Shown here in pieces: positions 16,897-26,274 of a DNA stretch of 33,481 bases. The position numbers were made by a program, and so were the translations under genes. The first letter of the stretch is position 1; each line of letters starts with the position of its first letter. This stretch comes from Vulcanimicrobiota bacterium (GTDB lineage: Bacteria; Vulcanimicrobiota; Xenobia; Xenobiales; JADMJV01), in assembly GCA_022842865.1 (NCBI GenBank), contig JALHOV010000009.1, positions 495 through 33,975 on the forward strand, given 5' to 3'. The notes beneath the pieces were generated by a model that did not search any database, was not told the DNA's origin, and was given only the letters and a program-made list of their open reading frames with translations.

Positions 16897-19122
16897 GTGG
16901 GGGATAGCAACTTGAAGCTCAACCAGGCCCACAGTCGAAATCAGCACCAGTTCCAGGTCCGCCTGCAACAGCAGCGCGACGCCCGCAATCGTTCCGCGCT
17001 GGAGAGCGTTGACCGGCTGCTGGTTCGTCCGGACGTGGGACCGACCGATCTTTTCAAGTCCTCGCCGGCCCCGCGCCGTGAGTTCGCCTCGGTGGATGAT
17101 CTGGTGGTGGGGGCCAATCAGCACTTTGATGAGCTCGACCATATCGACTTCGCCGGTTTTCGCAACGACAAAGAGCTGGCCAGCCAGGTCCTCAAAGAGA
17201 CTCGCCAGGAGCTTAAGAAGTTTCATCCCGAGGGTCAGGGGGAGGCTTTCCAGCGCGATTTACGCCGCGTATTGCACGCTCGTTACCTGCAGGGTCACGG
17301 AGTCCAGGTTCAGGCTCATCTCGACGATGCCGAGATGTCCCGGCTGCGCCGCTATGTGCAGGCTCAAAGCACCGGAATGGACGTGGCCGACGCGGTGCGC
17401 TCCCTCAATGGCGCCCTCGAGAAGGGCGAACAGGCCGTGGACAAGCTGTTGCTCCAGGCCGAAGCCGGACTGTTCCAAGAGCGCGGCGTCCAGCCGGAAG
17501 TTTTTGAGCAGAAATTGGCGCCGCTGGGCATCGCCGGTTTGGGCGCGCTGCGCGATTTTTCCGATTCCTGGGCGGTGGCCGAAGGCGGCCGCTTCCTCAA
17601 TCAGGTCCAGGGTCAGAGTCTGGAAGAAATGCGCCAGAATATGACCCAGCAGCTGCTCAGCAGCCACGGCTACCTGACTCCGGGTTTGGACTCGACCACC
17701 GCTCTCAGCCTGCTGCGCGACCGCAATTCCGAAGGCCCGCGCACCAACGCCACTTTGGCTGAAGCCATCAATGCCGCCGTAGCTGGCGGAGAGAAAGACT
17801 ACTTTCAGCTGAACACGCTGGCCAACGAGCGAATCCTGGGCGAACTGGGAGTTCCGGTGGAAGATCTGACGGTGAGCGATGAGGCTTTGCGCGAAGCTTA
17901 TCCCGAAATCCAGCCAGGCGAAGCTCGTGCCGAGCGCACCCGGGTGTTACGCGATCTGGTTCGCGTGCTGCCGGCGCCGGAACGCGCTGCCGCCATCGAG
18001 CACCTGGGCAAGGAAGAAGCTGATCTGATCAGCGCTGAGGAGTTGCTGCACAAGCATCTGGGCCAGCGCATTCGCGACTACTCGGGGTATGCGGCCGGCT
18101 ACGGGCAGATGGACGCAATGCAGCGCGCCAATCTGCTTTCTGGACTCAGCCGCTTGCCCGAAGAAGTGCGCGCCAAGGCCTTTGACGGCAGCAATGCGGG
18201 CACGCTCAACAGTCTGGAAGCCAGCATCGAGTCGTCTTTCGGAGTGAAGGTTTATCGCGAAGCGGGCACGGCTCCGGACGGCAACGAGAGTTATGGACCC
18301 TTTGTGAAAGACTGGCCGGTCCAGGGTCTGGTGGATCTTTACAACGCCCTGGCCAGCATGGCCAAAAACGGCAAGCTTCCCAAGGACCTGGAGGGAGTAA
18401 CGCTCAGCTTTATGGCCGGAGCTCCCAAGTCGCCTTCGATGACTCCGGTGGAGCTGAAGGGTGGCATCGCGCCCCCGGATACCTTCGACCGCCCGGCGGC
18501 CAGTTCATACACCCAGGGTCTGAGCGGTTTTTATGGCGAGTGCGGCCAGGACGAGAAGGGCCGGGACGGCGTGGTGCTTTATGATGACGCTCTTTACGGG
18601 CCCAATAGCGATTCCGCTGTGGGCGCTACGCTGGCCGAGTCCACCCTGATTCACGAGTTGGGCCACGCCATTCAACTCGGCGGCACACCCGGCGCCTCCA
18701 AGAAGCAGCGCGAACTGGAAGACGCCACTCGCATGGCCGAGTGGTCTTCCTTGTCGGGCTGGATGGAGCCGGGCCGGGTGCTGGCCGACGGTCGTATGGG
18801 CGACTTCGAGTATTATTATGACGCCACCGTGCAGGTCGACAAGCGCCAGGAAGTGGCCACCAGTTACGGCGCCTCGGATCCTTGTGAGGATTTTGCCGAG
18901 TACACGCCTTTCTTCTACAAGGACCCCTCCACCGCCATGAGTCTCTCGGCCGAGAAGTTCCTCTACCTGAACCAGCTGGTCGGCGACCACTACAGCCAGG
19001 CCGAGATCCAGCAAGTGGCCCAGCAGGTGGGTCTGAAGCCGGAGGAGATCGAGGCAGCGCGCACCACTATGCGAGAAAAGGTCAGTCTCGCACCCCAGCA
19101 GGCGGGCATCATCGCCGCTTAG
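16897..19122 (+). CDS. Large protein with C-terminal zinc-metallopeptidase motif (HELGH ... EDFAEY)
   Basis: GTG start; no evident signal peptide; STLIHELGHAIQLGG at ~18652 followed by DPCEDFAEYTPFFYKDP, gluzincin-like layout. Confidence 0.75.
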   Translation: MGDSNLKLNQAHSRNQHQFQVRLQQQRDARNRSALESVDRLLVRPDVGPTDLFKSSPAPRREFASVDDLVVGANQHFDELDHIDFAGFRNDKELASQVLKETRQELKKFHPEGQGEAFQRDLRRVLHARYLQGHGVQVQAHLDDAEMSRLRRYVQAQSTGMDVADAVRSLNGALEKGEQAVDKLLLQAEAGLFQERGVQPEVFEQKLAPLGIAGLGALRDFSDSWAVAEGGRFLNQVQGQSLEEMRQNMTQQLLSSHGYLTPGLDSTTALSLLRDRNSEGPRTNATLAEAINAAVAGGEKDYFQLNTLANERILGELGVPVEDLTVSDEALREAYPEIQPGEARAERTRVLRDLVRVLPAPERAAAIEHLGKEEADLISAEELLHKHLGQRIRDYSGYAAGYGQMDAMQRANLLSGLSRLPEEVRAKAFDGSNAGTLNSLEASIESSFGVKVYREAGTAPDGNESYGPFVKDWPVQGLVDLYNALASMAKNGKLPKDLEGVTLSFMAGAPKSPSMTPVELKGGIAPPDTFDRPAASSYTQGLSGFYGECGQDEKGRDGVVLYDDALYGPNSDSAVGATLAESTLIHELGHAIQLGGTPGASKKQRELEDATRMAEWSSLSGWMEPGRVLADGRMGDFEYYYDATVQVDKRQEVATSYGASDPCEDFAEYTPFFYKDPSTAMSLSAEKFLYLNQLVGDHYSQAEIQQVAQQVGLKPEEIEAARTTMREKVSLAPQQAGIIAA

Positions 19123-20178
19123 GCGTCAGGCTTCCAGAGCCTCGAGGCGTGCCCGTGGCCATAAGTGCGCCCGCTAACCGGGACCGCCAGCACGTTCTGG
19201 CTGAGCCATTCCTGGTACCGGTCCAGAATGCGGTCGCATGCAGCTTTCTCTTCGCTCACCACAACCATCCCCGCGTGATATTCCAGGTCCAGTTGCCAGA
19301 CCAGTTCGGGGGAGTGCAGGCTGGTCAAATCGGGATGTTGGGAGTTGGCCAGGCAGGTCAGCATACCGCCGTGCTTGCGGCGAATGGGCGGCGTCTGGTA
19401 GGGTTGGCCCGCGGCGGCCGCCATTTCGACTCGGATCCATTCGCGCCACAGGTTGACTTCGGTGGTTTTCTGCACGAGCACGTCGATGTTGGCAACCCCA
19501 CGCGGGCGGCGATCTCCAGAAAATAGAGGCGCCCGGTCTGGCGGCAGCGGATAAATTCGGCGTGGGTTACTCCCTGGCGCAATTGCAGGGCGGCCATGAC
19601 CTCGCGGTTGAGCGCCAGTAGTTCCGCCAGACCCGGGTCCGGACGGCCCAGGCTGCGCGTGCTGAAAACCCCCCCTCGGTCGCAGATTTCGAAAGGCGGA
19701 GTATCGTAACGGTGGGCCTGAGAGAAGACCGGGCGGCCGGCGAAGACGATCGAGTCCACGTGAAAGACGTCACCGGCGATGTCTTGCTCCAGCAGGTAGT
19801 GCTCTTTCTCTTCTCCCAACTGCTGAAGCAGCTCGTGGAGTTGCTCCCGCGATGAGACTCGGCTGATGCCTTTCGAACCTGCTTTGGAAGTGGGTTTGAG
19901 GATCCAGTCGGGCGGTACTTCCTCGAGAAACCTGGATTCGTTCAGGTCGCTGAAGCGCGGCACGGCGATGCCCGCTGCCTCGGCCAGCTGTCGCATCCGC
20001 AGCTTGTACCGAAAGTTGTGCGCCACAGTGGGGTCCGGGCCAGGTAAGCCCGGGCTTTGTCGCGGAATTTTTGCACGCTGAGAAGAACGGTCCGGCACCC
20101 GCAGTCCGCGGCGGCTTCGAAGAAGGGAAGGCTTTTAAAGTAGCTGGAGACAAACAGGATCGTGGGCTCGGGTGTCAT
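19119..20178 (-). pseudogene. Degraded ATP-grasp ligase (two frame disruptions, probable internal deletion)
   Basis: Three overlapping ORFs in different frames: MTPEPTILFVSSYFKSLPFFEAAADCGCRTVLLSVQKFRDKAR (19942..20178), HNFRYKLRMRQLAEAAGIAVPRF...DWILKPTSKAGSKGISRV...GRLYFLEIAARVG (19358..20098), and DVLVQKTTEVNLWREW... (19119..19481). Confidence 0.8.
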
Positions 20179-20267
20179 TCTGGACGGCGTTCGCTTTCGA
20201 GTCGGCGACTACCCGGAGCACAGTCTACTGTAGTTCGAGTACAGGGTTACCGAGCCAGCCGGGTTGC

Positions 20268-20597
20268 ATGACAGGCGGTGGTGCCGGACCTCGCGAATCC
20301 TTGAGCGTGGACCATCGAGTTTTGGATCAACGCAGTTTGCGCCTTGCCGAGGCGGTGATCGCTCGCATTGAGGCAGAGCCGGCCCGGTTGGAAAAGGTGC
20401 GGGCCTGGGCAGCTCAGTTTGATTCGGCTGGGATTGCCGAATGGAGAGAAATTTTGCGAGGTTCCTGGCCGGAAATTCGTGCCGCACTATTGCGATCCGA
20501 TGACGAGGGCCAGCGTTTGCGTCAGAATTCCCCCTTTGTGGGAGTGCTGACTCCGCAGGAGCGCTGGGGCATTTATCGTGACTCGCCCTCAGCTTGA
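20268..20597 (+). CDS. Small protein upstream of nucleotidyltransferase (putative partner/antitoxin-like)
   Basis: RSLRLAEAVIARIEAEPARLEKVRAWAAQFDSAGIAEWREILRGSWPEIRAALLRSDDEGQRLRQNSPFVGVLTPQERWGIYR. Overlaps the next CDS by 20 bp. Exact start uncertain. Confidence 0.65.
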   Translation: MTGGGAGPRESLSVDHRVLDQRSLRLAEAVIARIEAEPARLEKVRAWAAQFDSAGIAEWREILRGSWPEIRAALLRSDDEGQRLRQNSPFVGVLTPQERWGIYRDSPSA

Positions 20598-21099
20598 ACA
20601 CGTTTTGCGTGCGGCCGGCGCCATCACCGCTACTCAGCATCTGGTGGTGATCGGGAGTCAGGCGGTGCTGGCCTGGTCCGAGCAGTTGCCGGCGAGTCTG
20701 CTCGTGTCTGTCGAGGCGGACCTGTATCCGCGCGACCGACCGGAGTTGGCCGGTTTGATCGACGGCAGTATCGGCGAGTTGTCGCCCTTTCACGAGACCT
20801 TCGGATACTATGGGCACGGAGTGGGGCCCGAGACCGCTACCCTGGCGCCGGGATGGGAGAAGCGGCTGCTGGCCTGGTGCAACTCCAATACGAGTGGGGT
20901 TACGGGTTGGTGTCTGCATCCTCTGGATATCGCCATTTCAAAATTAGCGGCGGGTCGTCCGAAAGACCTTACCTATGTGAGCGTTTTGCGTTCGGCCCTC
21001 GGGCTTGAACTTTCTCGACTTCAGGAGTTGGCGCTGGCGTTACGTGAGCCAGCCCGCTCTCTCGTTTTGCAACGGTTGAGTCGCTCCGTCAACGAGTAA
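20578..21099 (+). CDS. DUF6036-like nucleotidyltransferase
   Basis: LVVIGSQAVLAWSEQLP...LLVSVEADLYPRD...; WCLHPLDIAISKLAAGRPKDLTYVSVLRSA. Confidence 0.75.
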   Translation: MTRPQLEHVLRAAGAITATQHLVVIGSQAVLAWSEQLPASLLVSVEADLYPRDRPELAGLIDGSIGELSPFHETFGYYGHGVGPETATLAPGWEKRLLAWCNSNTSGVTGWCLHPLDIAISKLAAGRPKDLTYVSVLRSALGLELSRLQELALALREPARSLVLQRLSRSVNE

Positions 21100-21279
21100 T
21101 GCGTTTGCAAAGTTATCGTTTTACGGGTCCATGGTTTTTTGCTCATGGTTTTGCAAATGACCCGAAAAACGACTCAGGCTTCTAACCTGACCTCAATACC
21201 CGGTTTACAGCCACGCCCTAAACTGGAGCTAGAGAAAGAGCCGCAAAGGCCACTCAGCAGTCACGGAGGGCACCACATC

Positions 21280-21549
21280 ATGGTTCAACCGAAATTCTTC
21301 CAGGCCATCAGTTCTCAGGATTATTCGGACCGCAAGCTGGCCGTGACCGAGGACGGGCGCTATGGAGTCGACCAGGTCACTTTAGGCCAGGCCGGCTTTC
21401 CCGAGTGGATGCCCCGCCGCAATGCTTATCAAATGGTCGGCTTGCCAGCCTTTTCTCAGGTTTGCGACCAGCCGGCCACGATGTTCCACAACGGCCGCAT
21501 CATCCGACCGGTCGTCTTCACCGCCTCCTCCGACCTGGGCCTGGCTTAA
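21280..21549 (+). CDS. Small hypothetical protein (89 aa)
   Basis: RBS-like CGGAGGG followed by ATG at 21280; MVQPKFFQAISSQDYSDRKLAVTEDGRYGVDQ... Confidence 0.6.
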   Translation: MVQPKFFQAISSQDYSDRKLAVTEDGRYGVDQVTLGQAGFPEWMPRRNAYQMVGLPAFSQVCDQPATMFHNGRIIRPVVFTASSDLGLA

Positions 21550-21596
21550 CCGGCGGCAAGCGGTATTTTCTATTTTTGGTAGAACGAGGGTGAACC

Positions 21597-24500
21597 ATGA
21601 TCGCTTCAAACCACGGCAACACCGGTATTCCTGAGAATTATGTGAGCAAGATTCCGGTTGGCGAGAAGGACTGGCTGCGCGTGCTGACCGGGCCGCCAAC
21701 TCCGACTCTGGCCTCCACCCCCGGCGTGAAGCTGCCGGCCTTGCGGGTGCAAAACTGGCTGGCCACGGCGCCCGTCAGCCCTACTCTGGCCCCTCCCGAG
21801 TGGATGCCCAAGCCGAAGATGCTGGGCCCGATGACGCAGGCGCGCGTGGACGAGGGGATTGTGCGCCAGAAAGCCGAGTATAACCTGATCGCTCTGGCTC
21901 AGGAGCAGGACACGCTGTCCGGACGCCGCTTTGACGCCAACCAGGCGGTGACCAATCTGCACCAGGCCACAGCGGGAACCCTGTTTGACGATCATAAGAT
22001 GGTGCGCCAGACCTATTTCGACCTGACCCCGGAACAACTCCAGGCGGTCAAGTTGGTCTACAGCCAGCGCTATCCGGCCGGTGCCGAAAGAGAAGTTCTG
22101 GGGGTCATGCCTGAGAAAGACCGGGCCGCCATTCTGAAACTTTATCAGCTGGAGAACCCCAACAGGCGCCGCGAAGCGCTGACCGATCTGCTGTTGGACT
22201 CGACTCTGGGCAACAAGTCGGGCGATAAGACCAAAGAGGTTCTGAGCTACATCTGGCCGGAGGAATTGGCGGATGTGGAAAGTCGCTTCCGTTCCAGTGC
22301 TCAGAATCCGACCAAAGTTGGCCTGGACAAGGCGGCGGCCGAGCTGATGTGGGACCAGGAAGACAAGCGGGTGGTGACGGCCAAAGCCCAGGGCGACAAG
22401 GCCAAATTGGGCGTGGCCGAAATGCGTCAGACGCTTTGGGAGCACAACGCCGACGAGGCCATCGATCGACTGCGCCAGATGAAACCGGCAGAGCGCGTGG
22501 CCTTCGAAAAGCAGTTCAATGCCGAGGTGGAAAACGCCAGGCAGACTCAATTGTTCAATGGGGCGCCGCTGGCCGATTGGGTGCAGGCCGAGTCCGGGCT
22601 GCAGGTTCTGAAGGGAATGGAAGCGCGTGCTTTGCTCAAGGGCGAGGACGCCAAAGCGGACGTGTTGCGCATTGCCAGTGGCGAATACGGCGAGAAGAAA
22701 GAATACCTCTGGCGGGCTCTGGGCGGGAACCTCCAGGGCGAGGCGCGCGACCAACACCTGACCAAAGTGAAGGCCGCCTGGGCGGAGGCCAAGACCGGAG
22801 AAAGTCTGGAGAAGTTCCTGAGCCAGCGTCTGGATCCGCTGAGCAAGGAGCAGGCCTTGACCTTGCTCAACGGCCGCGACGTCTCGGTTGGCAAGCAACT
22901 GACGTACGATCTGGCGGGGTGGAGCAAAGACAGCGAGCACGCGGCCGCCCTGATTTTGAAGCTGGGGCCGGAGGAGGCCAAGAAGGCCTTCGCTGAGGCT
23001 CTGCCGGAGGGGATCAAGTTGAGCCTGGACCAGGTGGTAGCGGCCAACTTTGGAGGGCGCGAGCGTTTTGCCCTGCAGCAAGCTCTGAAGGGCCGGCCCG
23101 AATCGGTGGAGCAGAAGTTAAAACGGGCCGAAGAACGGGTCCAGTTCGAACACACGGGTTTCGCTTTCTTCACCGACGCCGGTAAGAATTTGGACGACAA
23201 GTTGGCCGAACTCAAGGGATATGCAAGCCAGTATCGGGAGGCGGTCAAGCGGGGCGACAGCAAGCTGGCCGAGGCGGCCAAACGTCAGGTGGATATGGTG
23301 TATGCCGCCGTCAACGGCAACGCGGAGGTTCATCGTTTGGAAGAAAAAGGCACCGGCGAGTACTCGGCGATGGCCATTCAGATGACGGCGGCCATCGCCA
23401 CCGCGTTGCCGACCGGCTTCACCAGTCTGGAACTGGCGGTGATGGGTGGGCTGCTATCTACCGCCGTCAACGCCGGAGCTCAGGGAGACGGCTATGATGA
23501 GCGCAAGTTGGCCGGAGACCTGGCCGTGAATACGCTCAAGTCGATTCCGCTGGGTGCCGGCGAAAGCAAGGTGGTCGGGGCGGTGGCCAGCGGTCTGGCC
23601 AAAGATCTGGGTGGCGGGGCCGTGGTTCAGAAGGTGATCGGGTGGGGCTTGGAATTTGGAACCCAGAGTTCGATCTACAACGGCACCATCAGCACCGCTC
23701 AGGGTCTGGCCGACGGCAAGGGGTTAGATCAGGCTCTCGCCCAGGGTTTCAAAGCCGCCCAGGACGGTTTTTTGCCGGGGGCCGGGATCGGTATCGCGGT
23801 GGGAGCGGCCGGCGAAGCCTTCAAGGCCATGTTCCCCAAGAAAGGGGGGGCCGCGCCCAAGCCCCTCGAGGTGGAAGCGGTGGGCGGCGACGCGGTCAAG
23901 CGGGCGGCCACCCCCGAGGAGTTCGTCAGTCCGGAGTTTTATAGAAGCAGCTCCCGCTATCAGGGCTTGTCGGAAACGGCCCGCAGCGATTTTGATCGGC
24001 TCATGAGCGACATGGCCTCGCGCGGCAAACTGGTGGAGGGCAGATCGATGGTCCATTTGCTGGAAGAGGGCAGCCTGGCCGTTCTCGATAAAAAGGGGAA
24101 ATCGCTGCTGGAGTCTCTGACCAGCCTGCGTGACCAGCCGCGGTTACCGGAATTCCATGCCCGACAGGCCGAGATTTTCGATCAGGCCATGCAAAGCATG
24201 GCAGACCCTGCCTTGATCACCCAGGGCTACAATCCCACCTGCACCGCAACCAGTCAGCAGATCGGTCACGCGGTGGCCGACCCCGCCGATTATCTGCGGG
24301 TGGTCGACGAACTGACGCGCACTGGCGAAGCCACCCTGGCCAGCGGCCAGAAGATGCGTCTCAACCAATCGACGCTGAAAGGCTTTGCGGCCGGGGATAA
24401 CCGCACTCTGGTGGATGCCATTTACCAGGATTCGGCCATGCAGTTCGGCCTGGAATCCGCCCTGGGCGGCAAGCGGGTCGACTACATTAGCAACCGCCCC

Positions 24501-25175
24501 AATTTTCAGGCCAAAGATGGCAGCCTGTATCCGCTTACGCCCGAGGTGGCCGAGCAGATCCAGGCCCGGGGCGGTTCCATGGCGGACGGCGCCGTCACGA
24601 TGAGGGGGGCCGATGGCCAGATGCAAACCTTCAAGATCGTGAACGATAGCGGTGCCATTTTGCCGGGCAGCAAGCCGGTGATGGTCGAGGGCATCGAGAT
24701 GATGCGGGCGGCGACTGGCCTCGAACCCGTCGAGAGGCTGGCGTTAACCGAAGGCGTTTTTGGGCGCCGAGTTCACGACCTGAAACTACCCGACGGTTTT
24801 CAGGAGCGTATGGCTGCCCGGGATCTGGGGGTTCTGACCCACGAAGACCGCCTGGCTATGACGGGGCTGATGACGGCGGCCGCCGACGCCCAGGTGAGCG
24901 GTCGATCGGTGAGCATCTCGGTGAATTGGGGAAAGGGGGGACACGCTTTACAACTGGTAGGAATCGCGGAGGACGGTCGCTTCCTGGTGCGCAACCCGCA
25001 GATGAGCGGGCCCGATATCAATTTCAGTGAATATGGCCGGGGATTGCCGCGTGACAATTCGATTGCTGCCGTAGGTCTGGCCAACCACGAAGGGGCCGTG
25101 AGCGCCGTCGATCACTTCACCATGGGCGCCAATCTTAAAAGCGCCCAGGCAACTCGCTTCAAGCCGGGTCGATAG
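21597..25175 (+). CDS. 1192-aa protein: helical, possibly annexin-like N-terminus; Gly/Ala-rich hydrophobic segment; C-terminal papain-like cysteine peptidase-like domain
   Basis: N-term FDDHKMVRQTYFDLTPEQLQAVKLVYSQRYPAGAEREVLGVMPEKDRAAILKLYQ; middle ALPTGFTSLELAVMGGLLSTAVNAGAQ; C-term QGYNPTCTATSQQIGHAV plus GGHALQLVGIAEDGRFLVRNPQ. Confidence 0.8.
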   Translation: MIASNHGNTGIPENYVSKIPVGEKDWLRVLTGPPTPTLASTPGVKLPALRVQNWLATAPVSPTLAPPEWMPKPKMLGPMTQARVDEGIVRQKAEYNLIALAQEQDTLSGRRFDANQAVTNLHQATAGTLFDDHKMVRQTYFDLTPEQLQAVKLVYSQRYPAGAEREVLGVMPEKDRAAILKLYQLENPNRRREALTDLLLDSTLGNKSGDKTKEVLSYIWPEELADVESRFRSSAQNPTKVGLDKAAAELMWDQEDKRVVTAKAQGDKAKLGVAEMRQTLWEHNADEAIDRLRQMKPAERVAFEKQFNAEVENARQTQLFNGAPLADWVQAESGLQVLKGMEARALLKGEDAKADVLRIASGEYGEKKEYLWRALGGNLQGEARDQHLTKVKAAWAEAKTGESLEKFLSQRLDPLSKEQALTLLNGRDVSVGKQLTYDLAGWSKDSEHAAALILKLGPEEAKKAFAEALPEGIKLSLDQVVAANFGGRERFALQQALKGRPESVEQKLKRAEERVQFEHTGFAFFTDAGKNLDDKLAELKGYASQYREAVKRGDSKLAEAAKRQVDMVYAAVNGNAEVHRLEEKGTGEYSAMAIQMTAAIATALPTGFTSLELAVMGGLLSTAVNAGAQGDGYDERKLAGDLAVNTLKSIPLGAGESKVVGAVASGLAKDLGGGAVVQKVIGWGLEFGTQSSIYNGTISTAQGLADGKGLDQALAQGFKAAQDGFLPGAGIGIAVGAAGEAFKAMFPKKGGAAPKPLEVEAVGGDAVKRAATPEEFVSPEFYRSSSRYQGLSETARSDFDRLMSDMASRGKLVEGRSMVHLLEEGSLAVLDKKGKSLLESLTSLRDQPRLPEFHARQAEIFDQAMQSMADPALITQGYNPTCTATSQQIGHAVADPADYLRVVDELTRTGEATLASGQKMRLNQSTLKGFAAGDNRTLVDAIYQDSAMQFGLESALGGKRVDYISNRPNFQAKDGSLYPLTPEVAEQIQARGGSMADGAVTMRGADGQMQTFKIVNDSGAILPGSKPVMVEGIEMMRAATGLEPVERLALTEGVFGRRVHDLKLPDGFQERMAARDLGVLTHEDRLAMTGLMTAAADAQVSGRSVSISVNWGKGGHALQLVGIAEDGRFLVRNPQMSGPDINFSEYGRGLPRDNSIAAVGLANHEGAVSAVDHFTMGANLKSAQATRFKPGR

Positions 25176-26231
25176 ATGTCCGCCGAGCAGATCGAGGCCT
25201 GGTTCGACCGGCTGGAAACCCGTTTGGGACAGAGCTCTTTGAGCGCGCAGGATTGGCTGCGCCAGGGAGTGGAGCAGTTGCGCCGGCAGAAGGCGCAGTT
25301 GTATCGCGAAGAAAGCGAAACCGCCCCGCGCTACCATCGCTTGTGCGCCGACGCGGAACGGTTGCTGCAGCGGGTGCAGGCTTGCGAGGGACCGACCGAG
25401 GTGGCCTGGTTGAATGAGCCGCTACGCAACGCTCGCGCCTTCTTAGCCGGCAGCGAATCGCTGGACTGCGGTGCCCAGTTCGAGTCGGCCTACCAGCGTC
25501 TTCGGTCGCTGGAGGTGGGGGAGGAACTGGAGCAACTGGCTCACCAACTCATGCTCTGGAGCGGGGGACACCTCGCCCTGGGGCCTCGAGATCTGGGGGT
25601 CAAGCTGGACGAGTTCGTGGCCGCCGCCCTGGCCGAGGAAGACCGAATTCTGGCCGACGCCTGGACTTTGGAAACTTTGCTGACGGGGTACTTGCGCAGC
25701 GGCAGCGAGGAGCTCTGGGAGCTGTGGGAGTCGCAACTGGTAGCCATGCTGGGCGAACTGGCAATGCTGGCCGAACAGGGTGTGGACGTGCAGCAGCTGA
25801 GGCTGGAAACCGAGGCTCTGCGCCAGTGTCCGCGCGACCAGGAGGAGCTTTGGGAGCAGTTGGAGCGGGTGCGCCAGGAATGGGCGACCGTGTCTCAACT
25901 GCTGAGCCTGGAGGCGGTTCGGCACCGGGAGGGCCCGGGACTGCAGCATCTGGACCGACTGCGCTATTTGGCGGCCGAGTTTCAGCAGGGCACCTTGGAC
26001 CTGGAAGACTTTCACTATGAAATTGAGGTTCACAACCAGCGGCTGACCGGCGCCATGCCTCATCTCTGGCAACTGTGGGCGGAGGACGAAGCTCGCCTGG
26101 CTCAGTTGGCCGAGCTGCAGAAAGCCCTGCAGGACCTCAGCCAGGTCACTCGACCCGGCGACTTGCGCTTGGGAGCGTTGACCCAGTCCTATTGTGATCT
26201 GCTGCTGGAACTCGAGTCCTCGGCCCGTTAG
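25176..26231 (+). CDS. Hypothetical helical/coiled-coil-like protein (351 aa)
   Basis: MSAEQIEAWFDRLETRLGQSSLSAQDWLRQGVEQLRRQKAQLYREE...; starts directly after the 1192-aa CDS stop. Confidence 0.75.
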   Translation: MSAEQIEAWFDRLETRLGQSSLSAQDWLRQGVEQLRRQKAQLYREESETAPRYHRLCADAERLLQRVQACEGPTEVAWLNEPLRNARAFLAGSESLDCGAQFESAYQRLRSLEVGEELEQLAHQLMLWSGGHLALGPRDLGVKLDEFVAAALAEEDRILADAWTLETLLTGYLRSGSEELWELWESQLVAMLGELAMLAEQGVDVQQLRLETEALRQCPRDQEELWEQLERVRQEWATVSQLLSLEAVRHREGPGLQHLDRLRYLAAEFQQGTLDLEDFHYEIEVHNQRLTGAMPHLWQLWAEDEARLAQLAELQKALQDLSQVTRPGDLRLGALTQSYCDLLLELESSAR

Positions 26232-26236
26232 CCGAA

Positions 26237-26269
26237 CGCCCCGCGCGGGTCGCGGATTTGCCCGGGGCG
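26237..26269. terminator. Hairpin between convergent genes
   Basis: CGCCCCG...CGGGGCG between stops at 26231 (+) and 26275 (-). Confidence 0.55.
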
Positions 26270-26274
26270 AGTGT

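Noticed and set aside
21606-23081. 491-aa minus-strand ORF 21606..23081
   Set aside because: Antisense to the 1192-aa CDS, with composition typical of a shadow ORF (Leu/Gln/Arg/His-rich).
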